DNA from: Pyxidicoccus xibeiensis | GTDB lineage: Bacteria > Myxococcota > Myxococcia > Myxococcales > Myxococcaceae | DNA length: 64,000 nucleotides | Direction: 5' to 3' | Assembly (NCBI RefSeq): GCF_024198175.1 | Contig: NZ_JAJVKV010000011.1 | Span: 62,001-126,000 of the forward strand | Part shown: positions 19,369 to 28,729 of the stretch, piece by piece | How positions within the stretch are numbered: position 1 is the stretch's first letter | Layout of the letters: the number at the start of each line of letters is the position of its first letter | Translations under genes and position numbers: made by a program | The notes under the pieces: model-generated | Seen by the model: only the letters and a program-made list of their open reading frames with translations | The model's database searches: none | Told to the model about the DNA's origin: nothing

Positions 19369-22300
19369 TCACGGCTGTTCGGTGCTGCTCGTCGAGCTCT
19401 GCGGCTGGCGCACCGTCCGGACGATGAAGTCCGTCGCGTTGTTGTCCGTGTCCGCGCCATTGCCCCGGAGCGAATCGGACCCACCCTCCATGGTGGTCGC
19501 CGTGGACGAGGGCAGCGCCTTGCGCTCCAGGCTGCCACCGGCGGCCGGGTGGAACGGGCCGACGGTGCCTTCCGGCTGGTTGCCGGTGCCATAGGCCAGC
19601 CGGTCCACCGGGACGTCCGAGACGCTGGCGGTGAGCCCTGGGCCGATGCGGACATGGCCACCGCCCGTGGTGGAGGCCGACGTGTCTTGCGAGTACGTCA
19701 GGTCCGGGGTCGCGCTCCCGGTGTAGTGGGTGTGCGCGAGGAGGTAGTAGCCATGGGCCCGGATGAACGTGTTCGGGGGGATGGTGGCGATGCTCGCATA
19801 GCTCGATCCCGTGGCCGACTTGTACTGCACCAGCCAGCCCCCGATGTTCACGGCCGCGCTCGTCGGGTTGTAGAGCTCGATGAACTCGTCCGTCTGCACC
19901 GTGGTCGCCGTGCCGGCACCGCGCCCGCTGAACTCGCTGATGACCACGTGGTTGGCCACCGGGTACGCGTTCACCGTCACCGTGCCGTAGTCCGCCGGGT
20001 TGCCCGGGCCGACGACGCCCTGCTGGTCGCAGTAGGCCCACTGGTCCGCACCGGCCGGCCCGCGCGTGAAGCGGTAGCGGAAGCCGTAGACGTAGCTGCC
20101 GGGCGTGGTGATGTTCAGCGTCGCCATCGTCTCGTCGTCGTTGCTGCCCCCCGGCACGTCGTAGCCCGGGTTGAACGGCGCGGGCGCCCACGTCCAGGAC
20201 TCCGGAGCGCCGGGGTCCGTGCCGTAGCCCAGCTCGGCGACGATGAACGGGAAGTTGTCGTTGCCCCGCTGATGCCGGTTGGTCACCTGGTCGTCGTAAA
20301 ACCGGCTGTAGAGGGGCTGCGGCGTGTTGATGAAGATGGGCGCCGGAATCGTCTTCGGGGACTGGATGACGCAGTAGTCCACCGGCGGGTTGATGGCCAC
20401 GGCGCACGTCTCGTTGGGACTGCCCCCCGTGCCCCGGTCAGGGTTGCCCGGGTGGACCGTGGTGGCCGAACACCAGTACCAGGGGTACTGGCGCGCGGCG
20501 GTGCCCACCACCACCGAGGACAGTTGCAGGGAGCGGCCCGTCGACTGCGGGAAGAAGGACGTGTACACGAAGTCGTCCACCAGGGTGCCGCCCATCTGGA
20601 CGGTGAGGCGCCCCCCGGTTTCGAAAGCCATGGTGGGGGGGATGGCGTAGTCCGCCGGCACGCCGTTGGCCCACATGTCCAGTCTGTGCGCGATGACGAA
20701 GGTCCTCCCTGGGGCGACGATGCGCGGCTGGCCTGCCGGGGACTGCACGGTGAAGCTCGTCACCTCGCCCGAGCGATTCTCGTAGGCAATGACGATGCCG
20801 GTCACGTCGAGCAACTGGCTCGTCACGTTGGTGAACTCGATGTACTGGGAGTAGCCCGGGCTGGGCGTGGTCATCAGCTCGGTGACGACCAGCTGCCCCG
20901 CCGTCGGCGGAGACGCGGTGTCGCAGGCGCCCTCGAAGCAGACCCCACCTGGGCCGGGGCAGGTCGAGCGCACGGGATTGTCGCTGCACACCCCGTTGCC
21001 GTTCTGCACGACACACGTCGACTCCCACGTGTAGATGCTCCGCTGGTCCGGGTCGCACTCCGCGGGCGGAGGCGTGCAGACGACGCCGCTGCAGGGGCCC
21101 AGCACGTCGACGGAGGCGAGCGTCAGGGTGCTGCCGTTGCCGGCGCCGTCGAAGCTGCGCAGCCCGAAGTACCAGGTTGCCTCCGCGTTGGGCAGCGTCA
21201 CGGTGGCCACCTCGTCGGAGCCCTGGGGCAGTGGCGGAGTGGTGGAGATGCGGGTCGCCGCGCCGAAGTTGACGTCGTCGATGGGCTCGGGGCTGTAGCG
21301 CAGCTCGTAGCTCGCGGCCCGGCCGGTGTTGCCGTCATCCCCCGGGGCCCGCCACGTCAGGCGGACCGTCGTGTTGTCCACCAGGCTCGCCGTGAGCGGG
21401 GCCGCCGCGGGCGCCGTCGGGTCGGTGACGACGAGCGTGGCATCAATCGTCGGAATCCGAGCGTCCTCCGTGCGCACGAGGAGCATGTAGTCCCCTTCCT
21501 GACTCACGGTGAGGTCGCTGAAGACGGCCACGCCATCCACCGGGTTCACGGTCAGCGTGCCGCCCACCGTGGCGCCAGCAGGCCCGGACAGCACCACCGT
21601 CACCGCTGGCATGGTGACCGGAGGGGTGTTGTCGAAGTCGTCGCGCAGGGCCACCCGCGTGGGGGCCAGCGTCTGGCCCGCGATGCCCGTGCCCGGCGAG
21701 TCCACGAGGAAGATGCGCGTGGGCGGCCCCGCCTCCACCGTGACGTCCTCCGTCTCGGACACATTGAGGTCGAAGTCCGTGAAGGAGACGGTCTGCGGGC
21801 CCGCGGTCCTCAGCGTGACGCGGAAGAGGAACTCGCCGTTGTCCGCGGCGGTGAACGTGTGCGGCTCCATCGGCCCCGGGTTCTGGTCCGAGGTGGCGCT
21901 GTACACCGTCCCCGTGTAGTTCGTCTTCCGGTTGCCGAAGCCGTCATACGCGGTGACGACGAAGCCGAGGGCCTGGCCGGCGACGACGGACCCCGGCGGC
22001 CGAACCGCCCGCAGCTCACCGAGCGCGGCCGGCTGCACCACCACGGCCTCGCGGGCCTGGAGCCCGGGCCCCGCCACCTCCTCCGCGATGAGCTCGCTGT
22101 TCCGCGCGGCGGTGAACGTCACGCTGAAGGTGTGGCGGCCCGCGTCCGCCTCGGTGAACGCGTAGTTGGCGGGCACGGTGGCCTGGGCGTCGCCAGGAAT
22201 CCGGAAGCCCACCGTGCCCCGGTAACCCGAGACACGGTTGTCGAAGCCGTCCAGCAGCGTCACCGTCGCTTCCACCGCCGCACCCGCGACGGGCGTGGCG

Positions 22301-24924
22301 GTGGACAGCGCCAGCGACATGCGCACCAGCGCCCCCGGCGCCACGCGCGTCTCCACCGTGACGCTCAGTCCCGTCCCGCCCTGCTCCGTCACGGTGACGG
22401 AGCGCACGCCGGAGGTCCGCAGCGTCACGGGGAATGCGTGCTGGCCGCCGTCCTGTGCGGGAACGAAGGTGTAGTCGGCCGGGAGCACCGCCTGGGCATC
22501 GTTCGACGTGAAGTGCACCGTGCCGGCGTACCCGGTGACGAGGTTGCCGAAGCGGTCTCTCGCGCGGAGGGTGAGCTGATTCTGGGTCCCCGCCGTCACG
22601 TCCGCGGGCAGGCCCGCCAGCTCGAAGGCTTCGGCGGTGGCGCTCGCCACCTCCACGTCCAGCGAGTCGGTGAGCAGCGCATCGCCCGCATCCACCACCG
22701 TCACCCGCCGGAGGCCGGTGGAGACCAGCACCACGCCGCTGAAGACATGGCGGCCCGCGTCCTGCGCGGTGAATATGTGGTCGCCCGGCAGGCTCGCCCG
22801 CGCATCATCCGACGTGAAGTGCACCGTGCCGGTGTAGCCGGTGGCCACGTTGTCGAAGGCGTCGCGCGCCGTCACCTCCAGGCTGCCCGCGACGCCCGCG
22901 GTGACGGGCGCCACCAGGCCGGTGAGCGCCAGGGTGACGGCCGCGCCCGGAGCGATGGTGAGCGGGTTGCTCTCCACCGGCTCCAGCCCGTTGGCGGTGG
23001 CGGAGAAGCGGTGCGTACCCGCGGCCTCCACGCGCAGGCCGTTGAACGTGGCAATGCCGTTGACCGCCGCGACGGTGACGGGCTGGAACGTCCCGGAGCC
23101 CACGAGCGCCAGCGTCACCGGCGAGGTCGCCGTGGTGACGACGTCGCCGTTCGCATCCAGCAGGGAGACGCGCACGGCCGGCAGCTCGGCGCCCGCGTTG
23201 CCGCCCACGGGCTGCGTGGAGAAGACGACCTGCGCCACGTCCGCGTTGCGCGTCTGGACCTCGAGGCTGGCGGAGCGGGCGGACTGGCCCTGGTTGTCCG
23301 TCACGCGGAGCGCCACGTGGTAGGAGGTGCTCGGCAGCAGTCCGGAGAGGGTGGCGGACTCAGAGGTGCCCGGCGCAGCGGGGTTGCCCACGCCCGCGAC
23401 TGGGGTGGCCGCGGTGAACTCGGCGTCGGTGGTGATGGGGCTCAGCGAGTAGCGCACCTCCTGGGCGGTCGCCGTGCCCTCGTGGCCGTCGTCACCCACG
23501 GCAAGCCACGTCACCGTGGCGCCGCGGGCCGTGGTTGCACCCGCCGACAGCGTGGGCCGGGCCGGGGGCACGTCGTCCGCGATGGTGATGGCCGTGCTGG
23601 TGGCGAGGGAGAGCCCGCTCGCGGAGGCGCGCAGCTGGAAGCTCCCTTCCTCCGTCACCCGGAGGTTCGTGAAGGAGGCCACGCCATCCACCGGAGCCAC
23701 CTCGGTGACGCCCGCGAGGCCGTTACCGCCCTGCTCCAGCGCCACCGTCACCGCGGGCGCGCCCACGGCGGCCCAGTTCCCGAAGGCGTCCTCGAGCGCC
23801 ACCGTCACGGTGGCCAGCGTCGCGCGCACGGAGGCGCTCTCGGGGACGGAGGTGAAGGCCAGCGCCCGGGCCTCCGCCGCCACCACGCCCACGTCCTGGC
23901 CCACCGTCAGCGCGGCGGTGGCGCCGTCCTGCACGGTGACGCGCTGGCTGCCCGCGCGCTTCAGGGAGAGGCCGGTGAAGGTGAAGCGGCCCGCGTCCTC
24001 CGCCGTGAAGGCGTGGGCGGCCGGCAGGCCGGCGGTGGCGTCCGTGGACGTCACGGCCAGCGTGCCGGTGTAGCCGGTGGCCACGTTGCCGAATGCGTCG
24101 CGCGCCGTCACCTGGGCGCTCAGGGCGACGCCAGCAGGGGTGACGACGGGCAGGCCGGACACCTCGAGAGAAGTCGCGGCAGCGGGCGCGACGGCGAACT
24201 CGGGACTGGCGGCGCCCTCCAGGCCGGCGGCCTCCACGTCGAGCCGGTAGCCGGTGCCCGCCTTCTTCAGCACCGTCTCCGTGAACCGGGCCACGCCGGC
24301 CACGGCATTGACCGTCAGCGTGCCCTCCAGCGCGGCGTCACCGGGGCCCGCAGCCAGCGACAGCGTCACCGCGTCCGTGGCGCTCGCCACGGTGCGGCCC
24401 GCGGCGTCCCGCAGCACCACCTCCAGGCCGCCGATGGGCGCACCGGCCGAGGCCGACAGCGCCGTGGCGGTGAAGGCCAGCCGCGTGGGGCGCCAGGCCG
24501 TGAAGTCGATGACGGGGCGCGTGGCCAGCACCACCGGGCCGCCGTCGGACTCCACGGAGACCGTCACCGTCTTCGCTCCCGCGCGCGTGGACACCACGGA
24601 GGCCGTGGTGCGGCCCTGGGCATCCGTCCGCGACGTGGGCTGCGTCACGGTGTTGCCCTCGCCGGACACCTCCACATTCACGGTGCGGCCCTCGATGGGC
24701 GTGCCGTCCTGCTGCTTCACGGTGATGGTGATGCCCACCGCGTCCAGGCCGCTGGCCACCTGCGATGCCCGGCCCACCTCCACCAGCGACAGCGCCGCAT
24801 CCGGCAGCGGCTTCGTCGGCGGCGGATTCGGCGGAGTGGAACCACCGCCACAGCCCAGGCCGAAGGCCAGGCACATCACACTCAGCCCCAGCAGACGGGC
24901 GAGCGGCACGAGACGACGGGACAT
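19369..24924 (-). CDS. giant surface lipoprotein with Ig/filamin-like, FN3 and lamin-tail domains
   Basis: A 1,851-residue protein starting MSRRLVPLARLLGLSVMCL with a GLGC lipoprotein-like cleavage site; ATG 24924 follows GGAG. After a Pro-rich linker come an invasin/Big-1-like domain, then at least five repeats with the core FGNxxTGYxGTVHFTS and DAGRHxFxV, mixed with short Ig-like strands, and two FN3-like modules (LSGLLPSTSYHVALRVTDNQ and SYELRYSPEPIDDVNFG). Near the C-terminus are a Cys-rich insert (GPCSGVVCTPPPAECDP) and two lamin-tail domains (QLVVTELMTTPSPGYSQYIE and HVVISEFSGRG). Such modular proteins serve adhesion or matrix binding. No enzyme motif is visible. It is monocistronic, with a long hairpin downstream. 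Confidence 0.85.
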   Translation of the reverse strand: MSRRLVPLARLLGLSVMCLAFGLGCGGGSTPPNPPPTKPLPDAALSLVEVGRASQVASGLDAVGITITVKQQDGTPIEGRTVNVEVSGEGNTVTQPTSRTDAQGRTTASVVSTRAGAKTVTVSVESDGGPVVLATRPVIDFTAWRPTRLAFTATALSASAGAPIGGLEVVLRDAAGRTVASATDAVTLSLAAGPGDAALEGTLTVNAVAGVARFTETVLKKAGTGYRLDVEAAGLEGAASPEFAVAPAAATSLEVSGLPVVTPAGVALSAQVTARDAFGNVATGYTGTLAVTSTDATAGLPAAHAFTAEDAGRFTFTGLSLKRAGSQRVTVQDGATAALTVGQDVGVVAAEARALAFTSVPESASVRATLATVTVALEDAFGNWAAVGAPAVTVALEQGGNGLAGVTEVAPVDGVASFTNLRVTEEGSFQLRASASGLSLATSTAITIADDVPPARPTLSAGATTARGATVTWLAVGDDGHEGTATAQEVRYSLSPITTDAEFTAATPVAGVGNPAAPGTSESATLSGLLPSTSYHVALRVTDNQGQSARSASLEVQTRNADVAQVVFSTQPVGGNAGAELPAVRVSLLDANGDVVTTATSPVTLALVGSGTFQPVTVAAVNGIATFNGLRVEAAGTHRFSATANGLEPVESNPLTIAPGAAVTLALTGLVAPVTAGVAGSLEVTARDAFDNVATGYTGTVHFTSDDARASLPGDHIFTAQDAGRHVFSGVVLVSTGLRRVTVVDAGDALLTDSLDVEVASATAEAFELAGLPADVTAGTQNQLTLRARDRFGNLVTGYAGTVHFTSNDAQAVLPADYTFVPAQDGGQHAFPVTLRTSGVRSVTVTEQGGTGLSVTVETRVAPGALVRMSLALSTATPVAGAAVEATVTLLDGFDNRVSGYRGTVGFRIPGDAQATVPANYAFTEADAGRHTFSVTFTAARNSELIAEEVAGPGLQAREAVVVQPAALGELRAVRPPGSVVAGQALGFVVTAYDGFGNRKTNYTGTVYSATSDQNPGPMEPHTFTAADNGEFLFRVTLRTAGPQTVSFTDFDLNVSETEDVTVEAGPPTRIFLVDSPGTGIAGQTLAPTRVALRDDFDNTPPVTMPAVTVVLSGPAGATVGGTLTVNPVDGVAVFSDLTVSQEGDYMLLVRTEDARIPTIDATLVVTDPTAPAAAPLTASLVDNTTVRLTWRAPGDDGNTGRAASYELRYSPEPIDDVNFGAATRISTTPPLPQGSDEVATVTLPNAEATWYFGLRSFDGAGNGSTLTLASVDVLGPCSGVVCTPPPAECDPDQRSIYTWESTCVVQNGNGVCSDNPVRSTCPGPGGVCFEGACDTASPPTAGQLVVTELMTTPSPGYSQYIEFTNVTSQLLDVTGIVIAYENRSGEVTSFTVQSPAGQPRIVAPGRTFVIAHRLDMWANGVPADYAIPPTMAFETGGRLTVQMGGTLVDDFVYTSFFPQSTGRSLQLSSVVVGTAARQYPWYWCSATTVHPGNPDRGTGGSPNETCAVAINPPVDYCVIQSPKTIPAPIFINTPQPLYSRFYDDQVTNRHQRGNDNFPFIVAELGYGTDPGAPESWTWAPAPFNPGYDVPGGSNDDETMATLNITTPGSYVYGFRYRFTRGPAGADQWAYCDQQGVVGPGNPADYGTVTVNAYPVANHVVISEFSGRGAGTATTVQTDEFIELYNPTSAAVNIGGWLVQYKSATGSSYASIATIPPNTFIRAHGYYLLAHTHYTGSATPDLTYSQDTSASTTGGGHVRIGPGLTASVSDVPVDRLAYGTGNQPEGTVGPFHPAAGGSLERKALPSSTATTMEGGSDSLRGNGADTDNNATDFIVRTVRQPQSSTSSTEQP

Positions 24925-25089
24925 GGATTCTCCGGGAGCGAGCACACCCGCGCTTGGACGTCCCCCCGCGGGGTTGCATCAGCTTGTACCAGACATTCCC
25001 ACACGGAGAGTAGTGTCCGGCCGTAATCTTGCGCCCCCAATGAAATTCCTTGAGGGCGCCGGAGTCCCTGAGTCCGTCGTTCCGCGGGG

Positions 25090-25890
25090 TTACATGAGGG
25101 CGGCCATGAGGGCGCCGCCGCCCAGGAGGGACTGCCCGCCGTCGCACACCATGATGGAGCCGGTGATGTACGAGGCGGCATCCGAGGCGAGGAAGAGCGC
25201 GAGCTGGGCGATGTCGTCCTTCTTGCCGAAGCGCTGCAGGGGCAGGGCCTGGATGATCTTCTGCTTGCCCTCCTCGTTGGGGGCGAGCCGGCGCATGCCC
25301 TCGGTGTCGTCGATGGGGCCGGGGGTAATCGCGTTCACCCGCACGCCGGAGCCACCCCACTCGATGGCGAGCACGCGGGTGAGCATGTCCACGCCCGCCT
25401 TGGCGGCGCACACGTGGGCCTGCATGGCCATGGGCAGGTAGGCCTGGGGCGCTGAGATGTTGATGAGGCAGGCGCCGGGCTTGCGCAGGTGGTCGAAGGC
25501 GGCGCGGCTGATGTTGAAGGTGCCCAGCACGTCGATGTCCATGACGGCCTTGAAGCCGTTGGAGGACATGCCCAGCGCGGGCGCGGGGAAGTTGCCGGCC
25601 GCGCCGCACACGACGATGTCCAGCTCACCGAAGGCGTCGCGCACCGTCTGGAGCGCCTTCTCCACGGCGGCGTAGTCGCGCACGTCGGCGGCCACGCCCA
25701 TGGCGGAGCCGTGGGCCTGGAGGCCCTTCACCGCGCCCTCCAGCTTCTCCACGTTGCGGCCGTTGATGGCGACCTTGGCGCCCGCCTTCACGAAGGCCTC
25801 GGCGATACCGAGGTTGATGCCACTGCTGCCGCCAGAAATGAACGCCGTCTTGCCCGCGAGCAGCCCGTTCCGGAACACGCCATCTGCCAT
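25090..25890 (-). CDS. SDR family dienoyl-CoA reductase-like protein (DECR2 type)
   Basis: A 266-residue short-chain dehydrogenase; ATG 25890 follows AGGAGA. The cofactor motif GGSSGINLG is at residues 20-28, then CGAAGNFPAPALGMSSNGFK and VNAITPGPIDDTEGMRRL. Two features point to the peroxisomal 2,4-dienoyl-CoA reductase branch: the AAGNFxAPA strand, and the absence of the usual catalytic Tyr four residues before Lys (AHVCAAKAG), as in DECR2. That enzyme uses NADPH to reduce 2,4-dienoyl-CoA formed when unsaturated fatty acids are degraded. An ECH1-like isomerase of the same pathway is 4 kb away on the same strand. Other SDR roles remain possible. Confidence 0.85.
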   Translation of the reverse strand: MADGVFRNGLLAGKTAFISGGSSGINLGIAEAFVKAGAKVAINGRNVEKLEGAVKGLQAHGSAMGVAADVRDYAAVEKALQTVRDAFGELDIVVCGAAGNFPAPALGMSSNGFKAVMDIDVLGTFNISRAAFDHLRKPGACLINISAPQAYLPMAMQAHVCAAKAGVDMLTRVLAIEWGGSGVRVNAITPGPIDDTEGMRRLAPNEEGKQKIIQALPLQRFGKKDDIAQLALFLASDAASYITGSIMVCDGGQSLLGGGALMAALM

Positions 25891-26005
25891 GACTCGTCTC
25901 CTGTGGAAGCGACCAGGCGCGGACTTGAACAGAAGCTGCCGCACCGCGCCATGGCCTTCACGTGGCGGACGGCGGGTACGGGTTGGCTGTGTTAGAGGAC
26001 GCAAC

Positions 26006-28708
26006 ATGACCCGCCGTCGTCCCGAAATCCTCGCCCCCGCGGGGGACCTCGACTCGATGAAGGCCGCGCTGGCCAGTGGCGCGGATGCCGTCTACTTCGG
26101 CCTGGACGAGGGCTTCAACGCGCGGGCCCGCGCGGAGAACTTCTCGCTCGCCACCCTGCCCCAGACGCTGGCGCTCGTGCACCGCGCCGGGGCGCGGGCG
26201 TACCTGACGCTGAACACGCTGGTCTTCGAGCCGGAGCTGCCGGTGGTGGAGGACATCCTCCGGCGCGTGGCCGCGGCGGGCGTGGACGCGCTCATCGTCC
26301 AGGACCCGGCGATTGCGCTGGTGGCGCGTGCGGTGTGCCCCCAGATGGAGGTCCACGCCTCCACGCAGATGACGATTTCGAGCGCGGAGGGCGCGCGCTT
26401 CGCCCGGGGGCTGGGCGCCACCCGGGTGGTGGTGCCGCGCGAGCTGTCGGTGGCGGAGATTCGCCGGCTGGCGTCGGAGACGGACATCGAGCTGGAGGTC
26501 TTCATCCACGGGGCGCTCTGCATGTCGTGGAGCGGGCAGTGCCTCACCAGCGAGGCGTGGGGCGGGCGCTCCGCCAACCGCGGGCAGTGCGCGCAGTCCT
26601 GCCGGCTGCCGTATGACCTGGTGGTGGACGGCCAGACGCGCGAGCTGGGAGACGTGCAGTACCTCCTCAGCCCCAAGGACCTGGCCGGAGTCATGGCGGT
26701 GCCGCAGCTGGTGGACATCGGCGTGCACTCGCTGAAGATCGAGGGCCGGCAGAAGGGGCCGCAGTACGTGGCCACGGCGGTGCAGGGCTACCGGCGCTGG
26801 GTGGACGGCGTGGCGGCGGGGAAGCCGGACGCGGGCGCGCTGCGCAAGGACCTGGCCGACATGACGCTGTCGTACAGCCGGGGCTTCTCGCACGGCTTCT
26901 TCGCGGGCTCGGACCACCAGACGCTGGTGGAGGGCCGCTTCCCCAAGCACCGCGGCGCGTACCTGGGCCGGGTGGAGTCGGTGCACGGGCGCGACGTGCG
27001 CGTGGTGGATGACCCGGAGGGACGCCCCTGGACGGGCGCGCTGGGGCACGAGGCCACGAAGGCGCGCCCGGCCTCGCCCGAGGGCAAGGTGTCCTCGCCG
27101 CTGGAGGGCGCCGCGCCGGTGGCGGCCGAGCTGTCCCCGCGCCCCGGCATGGGCGTGGTGTTCGACGCGGGCCATCCGGAGGACAAGCACGAGCCGGGCG
27201 GGCCGCTGTTCCGCGTGGAGCGCAAGGGGCGCGGCTGGGTGCTGGGCTTCGGCAACCCGGGGCCGGACCTCGCGCGCGTGGCGCCGGGCCAGCGCGTCTG
27301 GGTGACGAGCGACCCTTCGCTGGCGAAGCGCACGGAGGAGCTGCTGGCACAGGGCGAGCCCGAGGGCCGCGTGCCGCTGGAGCTGACGGTGTCCGGCGCG
27401 GCCGGGGCGCCGCTGGCGGTGACGGGGCGGGCGCGCGGCGGGCACGTGTGCGCGGTGACGAGCGAGGTGCCGCTGGCGGAGGCGCGCGGCGGGGGCATGG
27501 ACGCGGCGCTGCTGCGGGACAAGCTGGCGGCGCTGGGCGGGACGCCCTTCCACCTGGCGGGGCTGGACGCGTCCGGGCTGGCGCCGGGGCTGCACCTGCC
27601 GGTGTCGGAGCTGAAGGCGCTGCGGCGCAGGCTGGTGGCGGAGCTGGCGGAGGCCGTCGCGCGCGGGCCGGTGCGCACGGTGCGCGAGGGCTCGGTGCTG
27701 GACGGGCTGCGCACGTCGCTGCGGGAGAAGGTGGCAGCGGCGGGTATGTCAGCGCGCGAGCACGTCACGGCGGCGCCCGCGCCGGAGGCCCCGGGGAGCT
27801 CAACGCCGGGGCGCTCGCCGGAGGCCGGGCGGCTTTTGCCGCTGTGCCGGACGGACGAGCAGTTGGAGGCCGTCATCGCCGCAGGGCTGCCCGAGGTGGA
27901 GCTGGACTGGATGGAGCTGGTGGGCCTGCAGCGCGCGGTGGAGCGGGCGCGGGCGGCGGGGCTGCGGGTGACGATTGCGACGGTGCGCGTGCAGAAGCCC
28001 GGCGAGGAGGGCTACGACGCGCGCATCGCGAAGCTGAAGCCGGACGCGGTGCTGGTGCGGCACTGGGGCGCGATGATGCACTTCCTGGAGCGCCCTCCCG
28101 CGCCCGGGGAGGCCCGGCCCGCGCTGCATGGCGACTTCTCGCTGAACGTCACCAACTCGGTGACGGCGCTGCACCTGCTGGGACTGGGGCTGGACACGCT
28201 GACCTTCGCCCACGATTTGGACGCGGTGCAGCTGGGGGCCATGCTGGAGCACCTGCCGGCGGAGCGCTTCACGGTGACGCTGCACCACCACATCTCGACG
28301 TTCCACACGGAGCACTGCGTGTACTCGCACACGCTGTCGCACGGGCGCGACTACCGCAGCTGCGGGCGGCCGTGTGAGAAGCACCGCGTGTCGCTGAGGG
28401 ACCACAAGGGGCTGGAGCACCCGGTGGTGGTGGACGTGGGGTGCCGCAACACGGTGTTCAACGCGCAGGCGCAGAGCGCGGCGTCGCTGGTGCCCCGGCT
28501 GCTGGAGCGCGGGGTGAAGCGCTACCGGGTGGAGTTCGTGCGCGAGTCGCGTGACGAGGCCGCGCGCGTGCTGGCCGCGTACCAGGACCTGCTGGCGGGG
28601 AAGATTGGCCCGGCGGAGGCGGTGCGCCGGGCGGCGGTGCACGAGCAGTTCGGCGTGACGAAGGGCACCATGAAGGTGCTCAACCCCACGTTCACCGTGC
28701 AGCGCTGA
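26006..28708 (+). CDS. U32 family peptidase / RlhA-type RNA hydroxylation protein
   Basis: A 900-residue U32 protein, longer than E. coli RlhA (about 670). ATG 26006 follows AGAGGA. The N-terminal U32 domain shows EILAPAGDLDSMKAALASGA, AVYFGL and MEVHASTQMTISS, and then the Cys cluster CMSWSGQC...GQCAQSC (about residues 170-200) and KIEGRQKGPQYVA. A middle DUF3656-like collagenase region and a second TIM-barrel-like part with EHCVYSHTLS and CGRPCEKHR follow. Several members act with Fe-S cofactors in prephenate-dependent 5-hydroxylation of rRNA or tRNA bases. Strikingly, the convergent neighbour is a prephenate dehydrogenase gene, but this may be chance. No secretion signal, so the old collagenase label is unlikely. 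Confidence 0.88.
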   Translation: MTRRRPEILAPAGDLDSMKAALASGADAVYFGLDEGFNARARAENFSLATLPQTLALVHRAGARAYLTLNTLVFEPELPVVEDILRRVAAAGVDALIVQDPAIALVARAVCPQMEVHASTQMTISSAEGARFARGLGATRVVVPRELSVAEIRRLASETDIELEVFIHGALCMSWSGQCLTSEAWGGRSANRGQCAQSCRLPYDLVVDGQTRELGDVQYLLSPKDLAGVMAVPQLVDIGVHSLKIEGRQKGPQYVATAVQGYRRWVDGVAAGKPDAGALRKDLADMTLSYSRGFSHGFFAGSDHQTLVEGRFPKHRGAYLGRVESVHGRDVRVVDDPEGRPWTGALGHEATKARPASPEGKVSSPLEGAAPVAAELSPRPGMGVVFDAGHPEDKHEPGGPLFRVERKGRGWVLGFGNPGPDLARVAPGQRVWVTSDPSLAKRTEELLAQGEPEGRVPLELTVSGAAGAPLAVTGRARGGHVCAVTSEVPLAEARGGGMDAALLRDKLAALGGTPFHLAGLDASGLAPGLHLPVSELKALRRRLVAELAEAVARGPVRTVREGSVLDGLRTSLREKVAAAGMSAREHVTAAPAPEAPGSSTPGRSPEAGRLLPLCRTDEQLEAVIAAGLPEVELDWMELVGLQRAVERARAAGLRVTIATVRVQKPGEEGYDARIAKLKPDAVLVRHWGAMMHFLERPPAPGEARPALHGDFSLNVTNSVTALHLLGLGLDTLTFAHDLDAVQLGAMLEHLPAERFTVTLHHHISTFHTEHCVYSHTLSHGRDYRSCGRPCEKHRVSLRDHKGLEHPVVVDVGCRNTVFNAQAQSAASLVPRLLERGVKRYRVEFVRESRDEAARVLAAYQDLLAGKIGPAEAVRRAAVHEQFGVTKGTMKVLNPTFTVQR

Positions 28709-28729
28709 CAGTGAGCAGTGCGCCCCGGG

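Noticed and set aside
19321..25026. A 1,901-codon plus-strand open frame opposite the surface lipoprotein
   Set aside because: Arg/Gly/His-rich shadow without domains; the minus-strand reading has recognisable modules and a signal peptide.
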